Positions 16,000 through 24,229 of a stretch of 64,000 bases of DNA are shown piece after piece; position 1 is the first letter of the stretch; each line of letters begins with the position of its first letter. The stretch spans positions 124,001 through 188,000 of the forward strand of contig CAVUIU010000007.1 of the NCBI GenBank assembly GCA_963741615.1, in the 5' to 3' direction. A program made the translations under genes and the position numbers. The notes below the pieces were generated by a model that saw only the letters and a program-made list of their open reading frames with translations, had not been told where the DNA came from and did not search any database. The stretch comes from UBA9676 sp963741615. GTDB taxonomy: Bacteria; Actinomycetota; Actinomycetes; Streptosporangiales; Streptosporangiaceae.

Positions 16000-17286
16000 T
16001 CAGCCCGCGTGGCTGTAGCTCCCGGGGGCCAGGGAGGTGCTCATCGCACCGGCGTAGACCGTGAGCAGCCGGTTGACCGTGACCCCCCAGCCGAACCGGG
16101 AGGCGTGCTCCACCGCCCCGCGTGCCAGCCGGGCCCGCAGGCCGGGTGAGGCGAAAAGGTCGCCAAGTGCCCGTGCGTAGCTGGCCGGATCGTGCCCGTC
16201 CACGAGGATCCCGGACACGCCGTCCTGGACAGCGGTGCGCAGCCCGCCGACCGACGCCGCGATCACCGGCGTCCCGCAGGCCTGGGCCTCCACGGCCACC
16301 AGCCCGAACGACTCCGAATAGGACGGCACCATGACCGCGGTGGCCGCCCGGTACCAGTCCGCGAGTTCCTGCTGCGGGCATGGCGGCTCCAGCCGCACCA
16401 GGCCGGCGATCCCGAGCGCCTGGGCCAGCTCGGTCAGCTGGTCGGGATCCGCGCGCCCGGTACCGCTCGGCCCGCCGACGAACGCCACGGTCAGGGACCG
16501 GGCCAGGGCAGGGTCCTCGCGGGCAAGGACGGCGGCGGCCCGCAGCACCACGTCCGGCGCCTTGAGCGGCTGTACCCGGCCCGCGAACACGACGACCTGC
16601 CCGTCGGCGGGCAGGCCGAGCCTGTGCCGGGCCCGCTGGACCGGACCCGGCCGGAAGACCGACAGGTCGACACCGGGGTTGACGGTCCAGATCCTGGCCG
16701 GGTCCGCCCCGTAGAGCCCGGCGAGCTGCCTGGCTTCCTCGTCGGTATTGGCGACCAGCCGGTCGGCCGCGGCGACCACGTCGGCCTCGCCGCGCAGCCT
16801 CATCGCCGGCTCCGCGGCGTCGCCGTGCGCCAGCGCCGCGTTCTTCACCTTGCCGAGGGTGTGCATGGACTGCACCAGCGGCACACCCCACCGCTCCTTC
16901 GCCACCGCGCCGACATGCCCGGAGAGCCAGTAATGCCCATGAACCAGGTCGTAACGGCCGGGGGCGTAGGCTGCCTCGGCCCGCAGCACCTCGAAGGTGA
17001 AGTGGCACAGCTGGGCGGGCAGGTCGGCCTTGTCGAGATCCTCGAACGGCCCGGCAGGCACGTGCCGGACGAGCACGCCCGGCACGAGCTCGGCGACCGG
17101 GGGCGCGTCCCGCGACACCGCGCGGGTGAAGATGTCCACCTCGACGCCACGGGCCGCCATCCGCTTCGCGACTTCGACCACATAGACGTTCAGGCCCCCG
17201 GCGTCGCCGGTGCCTGGCTGCTCGAGCGGCGACGTATGGACGCTGATGGTCGCGATCCGCCAGGGGTAGCGTCGCGGCACGGGCAT
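16000..17286 (-). CDS. mshA: D-inositol 3-phosphate glycosyltransferase (mycothiol synthesis)
   Basis: MshA joins UDP-GlcNAc to 1L-myo-inositol 1-phosphate, the first step of mycothiol, the main low-molecular thiol of actinobacteria. The GT-B fold shows SPLEQPGTGDAGGLNVYV at the N-terminus, YDLVHGHYWLSG, VFAGRVQPLKAPDVVL, and the nucleotide-sugar site PSYSESFGLVAVEAQACGTPV. It is 428 residues, the usual size. A frame continues far upstream, but family length and the GGAGG at about 17290-17294 place the start at ATG 17286, or at GTG 17280, which has better spacing. Its neighbours YbjN and phosphoglycerate mutase match the usual actinobacterial context. Confidence 0.95.
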   Translation of the reverse strand: MPVPRRYPWRIATISVHTSPLEQPGTGDAGGLNVYVVEVAKRMAARGVEVDIFTRAVSRDAPPVAELVPGVLVRHVPAGPFEDLDKADLPAQLCHFTFEVLRAEAAYAPGRYDLVHGHYWLSGHVGAVAKERWGVPLVQSMHTLGKVKNAALAHGDAAEPAMRLRGEADVVAAADRLVANTDEEARQLAGLYGADPARIWTVNPGVDLSVFRPGPVQRARHRLGLPADGQVVVFAGRVQPLKAPDVVLRAAAVLAREDPALARSLTVAFVGGPSGTGRADPDQLTELAQALGIAGLVRLEPPCPQQELADWYRAATAVMVPSYSESFGLVAVEAQACGTPVIAASVGGLRTAVQDGVSGILVDGHDPASYARALGDLFASPGLRARLARGAVEHASRFGWGVTVNRLLTVYAGAMSTSLAPGSYSHAG

Positions 17287-17385
17287 GCACCTCCGACTAG
17301 GGAACCACGCTGGCCTGCGCCATGTTCCCGGCCGGGCCGGATGAGAGGCCCGGGCTGGGTGATAGGCCGGGGCCGGCGCAGCGGA

Positions 17386-17391
17386 TAGGCT
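17386..17391 (+). promoter_or_regulatory. Leaderless-type -10 of gpmA
   Basis: TAGGCT ends six bases before the gpmA ATG and no ribosome-binding site is present. The spacing equals that at csoR, alkB and fchA in this window. Confidence 0.5.
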
Positions 17392-17397
17392 CGCGCC

Positions 17398-18141
17398 ATG
17401 TTGACTCTGGTGCTGCTGCGGCACGGCGAGAGCGCCTGGAACGCCGAAGGACTGTTCACAGGCTGGGTGGACGTCGGGCTCTCCGCCAAGGGCGCCGAGG
17501 AGGCCGCGGCGGGCGGCGCGCTGCTGCGTGACGCCGGCCTGCGGCCCGACATCGTCCACACGTCGGTGCTGACCCGCGCCATCCAGACCGCCCACCTCGC
17601 ACTGGAGGCGGCGGGCCTGCTCTGGCTCCCGGTCACCAGGTCGTGGCGGCTCAACGAACGCCACTACGGCGCGCTCCAGGGCAAGAACAAGGCACAGACC
17701 CGGCAGGAGTTCGGCGACGAGCAGTTCATGCTCTGGCGGCGTTCCTATGATGTGCCGCCGCCGCCGCTCGCCGACGATGACCCGCTGTCGCAGGCCCACG
17801 ATCCGCGGTATGCCCATCTTCCGTACGAGCTGCGGCCCCGCAGCGAATGCCTGAAGGACGTGCTGGACCGGATGCTGCCCTACTGGTACGACGCGCTGGT
17901 GCCCGACCTGGCAGCCGGGCGGGCCCCGCTGGTCGTCGCGCACGGCAATTCGTTGCGCGCCCTGGTGAAGCACCTGGATGGGATCGGGGACGCGCAGATC
18001 GCCGAACTCAACATCCCCACCGGTATCCCGCTTGTCTACGAGCTGGACGCCGACTTCCGGCCGAAGCAGGCTGGCGGCCGGTACCTTGACCCCGCTGCCG
18101 CGGCCGCGGCCGCGGAGGCCGTGCGCGCCCAGGGACGATGA
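17398..18141 (+). CDS. gpmA: 2,3-bisphosphoglycerate-dependent phosphoglycerate mutase
   Basis: This 247-residue cytoplasmic glycolytic enzyme interconverts 3- and 2-phosphoglycerate. The phosphohistidine motif is LLRHGESAWN, followed by LFTGWVDVGLS, RSWRLNERHYGALQGKNKA and the second catalytic His in VVAHGNSLRALVKHL. All landmarks of the cofactor-dependent (dPGM) family are intact and the length is standard. It is divergent from mshA with about 110 bases between starts. The last 15 residues are Ala-rich and not conserved. Confidence 0.95.
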   Translation: MLTLVLLRHGESAWNAEGLFTGWVDVGLSAKGAEEAAAGGALLRDAGLRPDIVHTSVLTRAIQTAHLALEAAGLLWLPVTRSWRLNERHYGALQGKNKAQTRQEFGDEQFMLWRRSYDVPPPPLADDDPLSQAHDPRYAHLPYELRPRSECLKDVLDRMLPYWYDALVPDLAAGRAPLVVAHGNSLRALVKHLDGIGDAQIAELNIPTGIPLVYELDADFRPKQAGGRYLDPAAAAAAAEAVRAQGR

Positions 18142-18372
18142 AACCCGGTGCCACCGGGCCCGCCGGGGGCGCGTCGACCCAGGTCGGGCGGAGAAAGCCG
18201 GCATGACCGCTTGCCAACATTTGCATGAATACGGGAAGAACAGCTCAGCGGGCTTGACCAGGGCCGGGAGCATTCTGGGCCCGGTGCGCATACCATCAAA
18301 GCATGAGCATGCAGATGACGCGTGGCGTCGCCGCCACCCGCCAGTGTGTGCCGTGATACCAGGGGCTGAACG

Positions 18373-19515
18373 GTGAAAATCCGCAAGCCGCCCGACACGG
18401 GGCCGGCCAGTGCTGAGCGACGGCAGGCGACCAGGCTCCCGGCCGGTGTCGCGTCGGTGCTGTCCGTTCTCTCGTCCTCGGCCGTGGTGCTCGACAACGA
18501 GGACCACGTGCTGCGTGCCAGCGCGGCGGCCCGCGCCTACGGCCTGGTCAAGGGCGATCAGCTGGTGGTGGGGGAGCTGCTGGCCCTGGTCCGCCAGGTC
18601 CGCAGGGACGAAGAGATCCGCGAAGGCGAGATCGAGGTGTCCGGGCACGCGTTCGGCGGCCGGCGGACCAGCTTCGCGGTGCGGGTGGCCCCGCTGGGCT
18701 CCACCGTCGGGGGCGGCGGCCTGATCCTGCTGCTCGCCGAGGACCAGACGGAGAGCCGCCGGGTGGAGGAGGTACGGCGGGACTTCGTGGCCAACATCAG
18801 CCATGAGCTCAAGACCCCCGTCGGTGCCCTCGCCCTGCTCGCCGAGACGATGGAAGAGGCAGCCGACGACCCGGAGGCGGTGCGCCGGTTCGCGGGCCGG
18901 ATGCGGCAGGAGGCATCCCGTCTCACCTACCTGGTCCAGGACCTGATCACGCTGTCCAGGATCCAGGCGGCCGAGCCGGTCCCGGACCCGCATCCGGTCG
19001 AGCTCGGCGCGGTGGTCGCCGAGGCCCTGGACAGGTGCCGGATGAAGGCGAGCGCCAGGGGCATCGAGCTGGCCGTGAGCTGCGACGACGGGCTTTCCGT
19101 GCTCGGCGACGAGGATCTGCTGGTCACGGCGTTGCGGAACCTGCTGGAGAACGCGGTCGCCTACAGCCCCGAGAAGACCCGGGTGGTGGTCTCTGCCACC
19201 CACGACGGTGTGGACGCCGCCCAGATCAGCGTCGCCGACCAGGGCATCGGCATCCCGGAACGGGAGCTGGAGCGGATCTTCGAGCGGTTCTACCGGGTGG
19301 ATCCCGCCCGCTCGCGTGCCACCGGTGGGACGGGCCTGGGGCTGGCGATCGTCAAGCACGTTGTCGCCGCGCACAGCGGCAAGGTGACGGTCTGGAGCAA
19401 GGAGGGCGTGGGGTCCACCTTCACCCTGCGCATTCCCGCGATGAGTATCAGCCCGACCGCCAACGGCGGCCCCGCCGCTGGCCTTGCACAACCTGTCAGG
19501 GAGGCAGTCAAGTGA
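18373..19515 (+). CDS. senX3: SenX3-like sensor histidine kinase without membrane helices
   Basis: This 380-residue kinase has a degenerate PAS-like region (about 30-125, VVLDNEDHVLRASAAARAYGL), a HisKA box with phospho-acceptor His144 in FVANISHELKTPVGAL, and an HATPase domain (NLLENAVAYSP, DQGIGIPERELERIFERFYRVD, GTGLGLAIVKHVV). It pairs with RegX3 in phosphate-type signalling. Normal SenX3/PhoR proteins start with two transmembrane helices; here an in-frame stop lies just before GTG 18373 (18367-18369) and no hydrophobic segment is encoded, so it should be cytosolic. Its stop overlaps the regX3 start by 4 bases (GTGA). Confidence 0.9.
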   Translation: MKIRKPPDTGPASAERRQATRLPAGVASVLSVLSSSAVVLDNEDHVLRASAAARAYGLVKGDQLVVGELLALVRQVRRDEEIREGEIEVSGHAFGGRRTSFAVRVAPLGSTVGGGGLILLLAEDQTESRRVEEVRRDFVANISHELKTPVGALALLAETMEEAADDPEAVRRFAGRMRQEASRLTYLVQDLITLSRIQAAEPVPDPHPVELGAVVAEALDRCRMKASARGIELAVSCDDGLSVLGDEDLLVTALRNLLENAVAYSPEKTRVVVSATHDGVDAAQISVADQGIGIPERELERIFERFYRVDPARSRATGGTGLGLAIVKHVVAAHSGKVTVWSKEGVGSTFTLRIPAMSISPTANGGPAAGLAQPVREAVK

Positions 19516-20198
19516 CACGCGTGCTCGTTGTCGAGGACGAGGAATCGTTCAGCGACGCGCTCTCCTACATGCTGCGCAAGGAAGGTTTCGAGGTCGCCGT
19601 CTGCCCGACCGGGCCGGACGCGATCGATGCGTTTGACCGCAACGGCGCCGATCTCGTCCTGCTCGACCTCATGCTCCCCGGCCTGCCGGGCAGCGAGGTC
19701 TGCCGGACGCTGCGCGAGCGGTCCAGCGTGCCGGTGATCATGCTCACGGCCAAGGACAGCGAGATCGACAAGGTCGTCGGCCTGGAACTGGGTGCCGACG
19801 ACTACGTCACCAAGCCGTTCTCCTCCCGCGAGCTGGTGGCCAGGATGCGCGCCGTGCTGCGGCGGCGTGGCGAGCCGGAGGAAGCCGGCGCGGCGGTCAT
19901 GGAATCGGGGCCGGTGCGGATGGACGTGGACCGGCATGTGGTGACGGTCCGCGGCGATCAGGCCCAGCTGCCGCTCAAGGAGTTCGAGCTGCTCGAGGTC
20001 CTGCTCCGCAACGCGGGCCGGGTGCTGACCAGGATGCAGCTGATCGACCGGGTCTGGGGCGCGGACTACGTCGGCGACACCAAGACGCTCGACGTCCACA
20101 TCAAGCGGCTGCGCGCGAAGGTCGAGACCGACCCGGGCAACCCCCGGCACATCATCACGGTCCGCGGGCTCGGCTACAAGTTCGAGCCCGCGGGCTGA
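19512..20198 (+). CDS. regX3: RegX3-like OmpR-family response regulator
   Basis: This 228-residue transcription factor is phosphorylated by the preceding kinase. The receiver has the acidic pair in VVEDEES, phospho-acceptor Asp52 in LVLLDLMLPG, the Thr in VIMLTAKD and the Lys in YVTKPFSSREL. The C-terminal winged helix reads LPLKEFELLEVLLRNAGRVL, then TLDVHIKRLRAKVE and VRGLGYKFEPAG. GTG 19512 gives a normal N-terminus and overlaps senX3. In mycobacteria RegX3 drives the low-phosphate response. The next genes are on the other strand. Confidence 0.95.
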   Translation: MTRVLVVEDEESFSDALSYMLRKEGFEVAVCPTGPDAIDAFDRNGADLVLLDLMLPGLPGSEVCRTLRERSSVPVIMLTAKDSEIDKVVGLELGADDYVTKPFSSRELVARMRAVLRRRGEPEEAGAAVMESGPVRMDVDRHVVTVRGDQAQLPLKEFELLEVLLRNAGRVLTRMQLIDRVWGADYVGDTKTLDVHIKRLRAKVETDPGNPRHIITVRGLGYKFEPAG

Positions 20199-20226
20199 CC
20201 CGCTCCTTCAGCGGCGCCGGTCAGCC
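20193..20226. terminator. Hairpin terminator between regX3 and the lipoprotein gene
   Basis: GGCTGACC (20193-20200) pairs with GGTCAGCC (20219-20226), and CGCT/AGCG inside the loop can add a second stem. It covers the stop codons of the two convergent genes. Confidence 0.45.
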
Positions 20227-20862
20227 GGTGGGGGACCCGGTGGGGGACGGGGACGCGGACGTGACGCCCGCGCTCGGCGACGGGGAAGCATGCCCATGCT
20301 TCCCGCCGGTCGGCGACGGGGACGGCGTGGGGCTGACCGGCGCCGGCGAGAAGGTCGCGAAGTCCGCGGCCCGCGGCATCACCGGGACCGTCATGGGCAC
20401 GCTGCCCACCCGCAGGAAGTGCAGGGTGAGCCGGACGTACTGACCACCGTCGAGCGGGCGGATCAGGCCGCGCAGGATCACCTGCGGGGCCGGGCCGGTG
20501 AGGAGCACGGTCTGCCCGTTGGCCAGGCGGACGCCGCCGGCCTGCAACTGGACCGCGACGGCCGTGCCCGGCGCGGTGATCGCGATCAGCCGGTCCGGGG
20601 GGCCACTGTTGGCAAGCGCGAGGAACATGCCCGCCGACCCGCCGGGTGCGAGCGAGGAGTAGGTGGGTGCCCCGAGAACGAACACGTTGTTGATCCGGAT
20701 CGCGTTGTCCACCACCACCGACGCGCCGGGGGTCGGCTGATGCCACTGCTGGGTGGGCGCGTTCGCGCCGGCTTCACACCCGGCGACCGCGGACGCCAAG
20801 GCGGCCGCCGCCACCACGGCAAGGACGCGCAACGCCGCTACGTTGCGATTACTGAGGGTCAC
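20221..20862 (-). CDS. LpqE-like lipoprotein, possible PCu(A)C copper-chaperone fold
   Basis: This 213-residue lipoprotein starts with a signal peptide ending in the lipobox VAGC, so it is anchored outside the membrane. The mature part (about 60-165) resembles the PCu(A)C/LpqE fold: VDNAIRINNVFVLG, GMFLALANSGPPDRLIAITAPGT and the strand YVRLTLHFLRVGSVPMTVPV. The Met/His metal ligands of true PCu(A)C proteins are not convincingly present. The last 45 residues are a Ser/Pro/Thr tail, probably a cell-wall spacer. GTG 20862 follows GGGGAG. In Mycobacterium tuberculosis LpqE lies next to CarD; here it is the same neighbourhood. Confidence 0.75.
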   Translation of the reverse strand: MTLSNRNVAALRVLAVVAAAALASAVAGCEAGANAPTQQWHQPTPGASVVVDNAIRINNVFVLGAPTYSSLAPGGSAGMFLALANSGPPDRLIAITAPGTAVAVQLQAGGVRLANGQTVLLTGPAPQVILRGLIRPLDGGQYVRLTLHFLRVGSVPMTVPVMPRAADFATFSPAPVSPTPSPSPTGGKHGHASPSPSAGVTSASPSPTGSPTG

Positions 20863-20922
20863 TGTCCGCTCCCCTTGTCCGAAGGACCCAACGCGGGGCA
20901 CAGCGTATCGGGCAGGGTGGTG

Positions 20923-21660
20923 CTAGCCGCCCGCGGGGCCGGCCGCGACGCTCGCCGTCGCGCTGCCGCCGGGGTGCGGCAGGCCGGGGGCGGCCTGACC
21001 CAGCGACCGCAGCGCGCTCGCCAGCTGGAAGCCGGCCCGGCGGTCGGGCTCGACCTTGGTGACCGCCCCGTCGATCCTGACCAGGACGGCCGTCAGGGTG
21101 GCCGGATGGTAGGCCTTGCTGAGCGCGTCCGTGGTGTCCTCCACCGCGTACGACGCGGCCAGGCCCGTCTGCTTGGTCAGGGTGACGACCGGGACGCCGT
21201 AGGTCCCGACGATGTAGATCCGCACCCCCGCTTGGTCCGCCTCGGCCGCCAGTTGGCGCAGGTGCACCACGCACCTGCAGCGGGGCGGGACCAGGGCCAG
21301 CACCAGGCCGCGCATGTCGCGCAACGGGGTGTCCTGGCCGTCAACCGAGACGATGGCGGCGGGTAGCCGGTTGCTGGCCCGGGTCTGCGTGACCGAGCTC
21401 AGCGGCCCGCCACTGAACACGGTGAGCAGGGTCCCGGCCAGCAGGGTCAGAGCCAGGCAGCCGGCCAGCAGGGGCAGCACCATGCCGTCGCGGGTCAGCG
21501 GTCCCTGCAGCCGGCGGGTCCGCCTGCGCCAGCGCTGCGCACGGAGCTCACGGTGATATGCCTGCACGTCACGATCGAGTTCCCGCGCGTCGTCAGGGAT
21601 CTCGATGTCAACCGGTGGCAGGCCGTAGTCGTCCCGTCCTGGGTCGCCGCCAATGTTCAC
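20923..21660 (-). CDS. Membrane-anchored protein with thioredoxin-like CxC segment
   Basis: This is a roughly 245-residue protein with a cytoplasmic Arg-rich stretch (residues 35-55), one membrane helix (about 61-83) and an extracytoplasmic domain. The domain runs GLVLALVPPRCRCVVHLRQLA, AGVRIYIVG, then LAASYAVEDTT, which has the order of a thioredoxin/peroxiredoxin fold with a CxC (about 128/130) where CxxC is usual. The start is placed near 21660 (GTG) after GGAG; an ATG at 21666 also fits. It lies downstream of no gene on its strand and upstream of the LpqE-like gene with a 60-base gap. A redox or metal-delivery role is possible but unproven. Confidence 0.6.
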   Translation of the reverse strand: MNIGGDPGRDDYGLPPVDIEIPDDARELDRDVQAYHRELRAQRWRRRTRRLQGPLTRDGMVLPLLAGCLALTLLAGTLLTVFSGGPLSSVTQTRASNRLPAAIVSVDGQDTPLRDMRGLVLALVPPRCRCVVHLRQLAAEADQAGVRIYIVGTYGVPVVTLTKQTGLAASYAVEDTTDALSKAYHPATLTAVLVRIDGAVTKVEPDRRAGFQLASALRSLGQAAPGLPHPGGSATASVAAGPAGG

Positions 21661-22011
21661 ACGCATCTCTCCGGCAGGAGCGGCCACATTCCCTCCAGTA
21701 TGGGTCAGCCGTGGCCCCGGCGTCACTGGCGTGTTGTTTCCGGCCGCCGCCGCGGGCCGCCGTCACGGCCCCACGCGGCGGTGGCGGAGGTGCCGCGCCG
21801 TCGCCGCCGGCCGTCCCGGAACGAGACCCGGCGGGCCCGGGCGGGCGCCGCGGCAGGGACCCCGCGCCGCCCCGCCGGCGGGCCAACACGCTGGCGGCGC
21901 CACTTTCAGATCGGTAAAATGGCTCCGTGACCTGCATGTTTGCTATCAAGCGAGGCTATTGGGCTGCCTTCGGCATGGTAGGATTGCCATAGCGGAAGGG
22001 GTATGTGCCAC
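21661..22011. promoter_or_regulatory. Divergent upstream region of carD
   Basis: This 350-base region holds no convincing gene. A TAGGAT hexamer (21979-21984) is the best carD -10; a good -35 is not clear. The ribosome site GGAAGGGG (21994-22001) is correctly spaced for ATG 22012, not for ATG 22003. The part from 21730 to 21910 is very GC-rich and featureless; the last 100 bases are AT-richer. Confidence 0.5.
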
Positions 22012-22494
22012 ATGACTTTCAAGGTCGGCGACACCGTCGTGTACCCCCACCATGGGGCTGCTCGCATCGAAGAGATCGAGACTCGTTCGATCAAGGGTGA
22101 GGACAGAAGCTATCTGGTTCTCAAGGTCGACAAGGGTGATCTGACCGTACGCGTGCCTGCAGACAATGCCGAACTGGTAGGTGTGCGGGACGTGGTGGGG
22201 CAGGAAGGACTGGAGCGGGTGTTCGAGGTGCTGCGCGCCCCGCACACCGAGGAGCCGACCAACTGGTCGCGAAGGTATAAGGCCAACCTGGAGAAACTCG
22301 CCTCCGGTGACGTGAACAAGGTGGCCGAGGTCGTCCGTGATCTGTGGCGCAGGGACCGTGAGCGTGGGCTGTCGGCCGGCGAGAAGCGGATGCTCGCGAA
22401 GGCCCGGCAGATCCTGGTGAGCGAGCTCGCCCTGGCCGAGAAGACCAACGAGGACAAGGCCGAGGCCCTGCTCGACGAGATCCTGGCCTCCTGA
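22012..22494 (+). CDS. carD: CarD family transcription factor
   Basis: CarD (160 residues) binds the RNA polymerase beta subunit and upstream promoter DNA and stabilises open complexes, especially at rRNA promoters. The RNAP-interacting Tudor-like domain opens MTFKVGDTVVYPHHGAARIE; the C-terminal helical domain has EEPTNWSRRYKANLEKLASG and GLSAGEKRMLAKARQILV including the promoter-contacting Trp region. Similarity to the mycobacterial protein is near-continuous. It is followed after 32 bases by ispF. Normally ispD lies between carD and ispF in this block; it is absent here. Confidence 0.97.
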   Translation: MTFKVGDTVVYPHHGAARIEEIETRSIKGEDRSYLVLKVDKGDLTVRVPADNAELVGVRDVVGQEGLERVFEVLRAPHTEEPTNWSRRYKANLEKLASGDVNKVAEVVRDLWRRDRERGLSAGEKRMLAKARQILVSELALAEKTNEDKAEALLDEILAS

Positions 22495-22526
22495 CCCGCT
22501 CCCGCTGACCATCCCTGTGGCCTGTC

Positions 22527-23009
22527 GTGGCCGGTGATCTGCCCCGGGTTGGTGTGGGAACCGATGTCCACCCGCTGCTGCCCGGGCGGCCGCTTTACCT
22601 GGCTGGGCTCCGGTGGCCGGGGGAGGATGGCCTGGCCGGGCACTCCGACGGGGACGTCGCGGCGCATGCCGCCTGTGACGCGCTGCTGTCGGCGGCGGGG
22701 CTTGGTGACCTGGGTTCGGTGTTCGGCACCGCCGATCCTGCCTGGGCGGATGCCGCCGGGACCAGCCTGCTCAGCGCCACTGCTGCCCTGCTGACCGGCG
22801 CGGGTTTCGTCGTCGGCAACGTCGCCATCTGCGTCATCGGGAACCGCCCGCGGATAGCGGCGCGGCGCGGGGAGGCGGAGGAGGTTCTGTCCGCGGCGCT
22901 CGGCGGGGTGGCGGTCAGCGTGTCCGGGACCACCACGGACGGGCTGGGGCTGACCGGCCGCGGGGAGGGCATCGCCGCGATCGCCACCGCACTGGTGGCC
23001 CGTGGCTAG
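22527..23009 (+). CDS. ispF: 2-C-methyl-D-erythritol 2,4-cyclodiphosphate synthase
   Basis: IspF makes MEcPP in the non-mevalonate isoprenoid pathway; it acts as a trimer with Zn2+. The protein is 160 residues, full length. Metal ligands are in GVGTDVHPL (Asp13, His15) and the conserved GHSDGDVAAHA (His47); the substrate loops GLGDLGSVFGTADP and SGTTTDGLGLTGRGEGI are present. It starts at GTG 22527. Its stop overlaps the convergent fahA stop within CTAG. IspD, usually fused or adjacent, is not in this window. Confidence 0.95.
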   Translation: MAGDLPRVGVGTDVHPLLPGRPLYLAGLRWPGEDGLAGHSDGDVAAHAACDALLSAAGLGDLGSVFGTADPAWADAAGTSLLSATAALLTGAGFVVGNVAICVIGNRPRIAARRGEAEEVLSAALGGVAVSVSGTTTDGLGLTGRGEGIAAIATALVARG

Positions 23010-24229
23010 CCCGCGACGGCCCGCCCTTCGACCGTGCCGAACCCGATCGTCACCCCGTCCGCCCCGGGCGCGGTGGCGGTGATCCGCACCACGTCCCCGT
23101 CATCGAGGTAGGAGCGCGTGGTGCCGCCGGGCAGCGTGATGGGGCGGGTCCCGTCCCAGGTCAGTTCCAGCAGGCAGCCGCGCTCGTCCGGGCCGGGCCC
23201 GGACACCGTGCCGGACGCGAACAGGTCACCGGTGCGCAGCGGCGCGCCGTTGACGGTGGCGTGCGCGAGCTGCTGCGGCGGCGTCCAGTACATGCCGCGG
23301 AAAGCCGGCCGCGCCACGATGTGATCGTTGAGCATGATCTGCAGTGACAGATCCAGGCCCCAGGGCTCAGCGCACTCCAGGTAGGACAGCGGCGGCGGGT
23401 CCTGCCGGGGCGGGGCCACGCGGGCCGCTTCCAGCGCGGCCACCGGCACCACCCATGGCGATACCGAGGTGGCGAAGGACTTGCCGAGGAACGGCCCGAG
23501 CGGCTGGCTCTCCCAGATCTGGATGTCGCGCGCGCTCCAGTCATTGACAAGCATGAAGCCAAACGCATGCTGCGCGAACTCTCCGGTCGCGACCCGCTGC
23601 CCCGGCGGGGAACCGACACCGACGACGAAGCCCACCTCCGCCTCGAAGTCGAGCCGCCGCGTCGGGCCGAAGCCCGGCGCCGCCGGGCCAGCTTCAGCCG
23701 GCCGGAACTGGCCGTGGGGCCGGATCACCGGGGTACCGGAGACCACCACCGACCCGGCCCGCCCGTGGTAGCCGACCGGCAGGTGCAGCCAGTTGCGCGG
23801 CAAGGGGGGTGTGCCGGCCCGGAAGATCTGCCCAACGGTGCTGGCGTGATCGCGTGAGGAGTAGAAGTCCACGTAGTCGGCGACCTCGAACGGCAGCCGG
23901 AGCTCCACCGCGGCCTGCCGCTCCAGGTGGGGCTCCACCTGGCCGCGATGGCGGGGGTCGGTCAGCAGCTCGGTGAGGCGGGCGCGGGACCGGTGCCAGG
24001 CGGCGGGACCAGCGGCCATGAATGAGTTGAGCGAGGGGACCGCGAACCAGTGGGGTGCGGTCAGCAGCCCGGCGTGGGCCAGGCCGGCCAGGTCGAGCAC
24101 GTGGTCCCCGATCGCCACCCCCACCCGTGGTGCCTCCCCCGGCCTGGCGAACACGCCGTAAGGCAGGTTCTGGACCGGGAAATGACTGCCCGCGGGAACC
24201 TCGGCCCAGCACTGCCCGCCCGCGGTCAC
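23006..24229 (-). CDS. fahA: Fumarylacetoacetase
   Basis: This 407-residue enzyme hydrolyses fumarylacetoacetate to fumarate and acetoacetate, the last step of tyrosine/homogentisate breakdown. The N-terminal domain shows HFPVQNLPYGVFARPG; the catalytic domain shows DYVDFYSSRDHASTVG (metal Asp and catalytic His), LDFEAEVGFVVG, VNDWSARDIQIWE, PLGPFLGKSFATSVSPWV and GDLFASGTVSGP. A frame continues about 400 codons upstream but that part is antisense-frame noise inside the next gene; GTG 24229 fits the family and overlaps the DUF2637 stop by 4 bases. Together with divergent hmgA it forms a homogentisate pathway. Confidence 0.95.
   Translation of the reverse strand: MTAGGQCWAEVPAGSHFPVQNLPYGVFARPGEAPRVGVAIGDHVLDLAGLAHAGLLTAPHWFAVPSLNSFMAAGPAAWHRSRARLTELLTDPRHRGQVEPHLERQAAVELRLPFEVADYVDFYSSRDHASTVGQIFRAGTPPLPRNWLHLPVGYHGRAGSVVVSGTPVIRPHGQFRPAEAGPAAPGFGPTRRLDFEAEVGFVVGVGSPPGQRVATGEFAQHAFGFMLVNDWSARDIQIWESQPLGPFLGKSFATSVSPWVVPVAALEAARVAPPRQDPPPLSYLECAEPWGLDLSLQIMLNDHIVARPAFRGMYWTPPQQLAHATVNGAPLRTGDLFASGTVSGPGPDERGCLLELTWDGTRPITLPGGTTRSYLDDGDVVRITATAPGADGVTIGFGTVEGRAVAG

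Noticed and set aside
18301..18312. GCATGAGCATGC dyad upstream of senX3 as a PHO box
   Set aside because: It does not match the direct-repeat GTTCA-type PHO box; likely chance.
17287..19518. Upstream 740-codon extension of the mshA frame
   Set aside because: It runs antisense through gpmA and senX3, both clearly real; mshA starts near 17286 with a ribosome site and normal family length.
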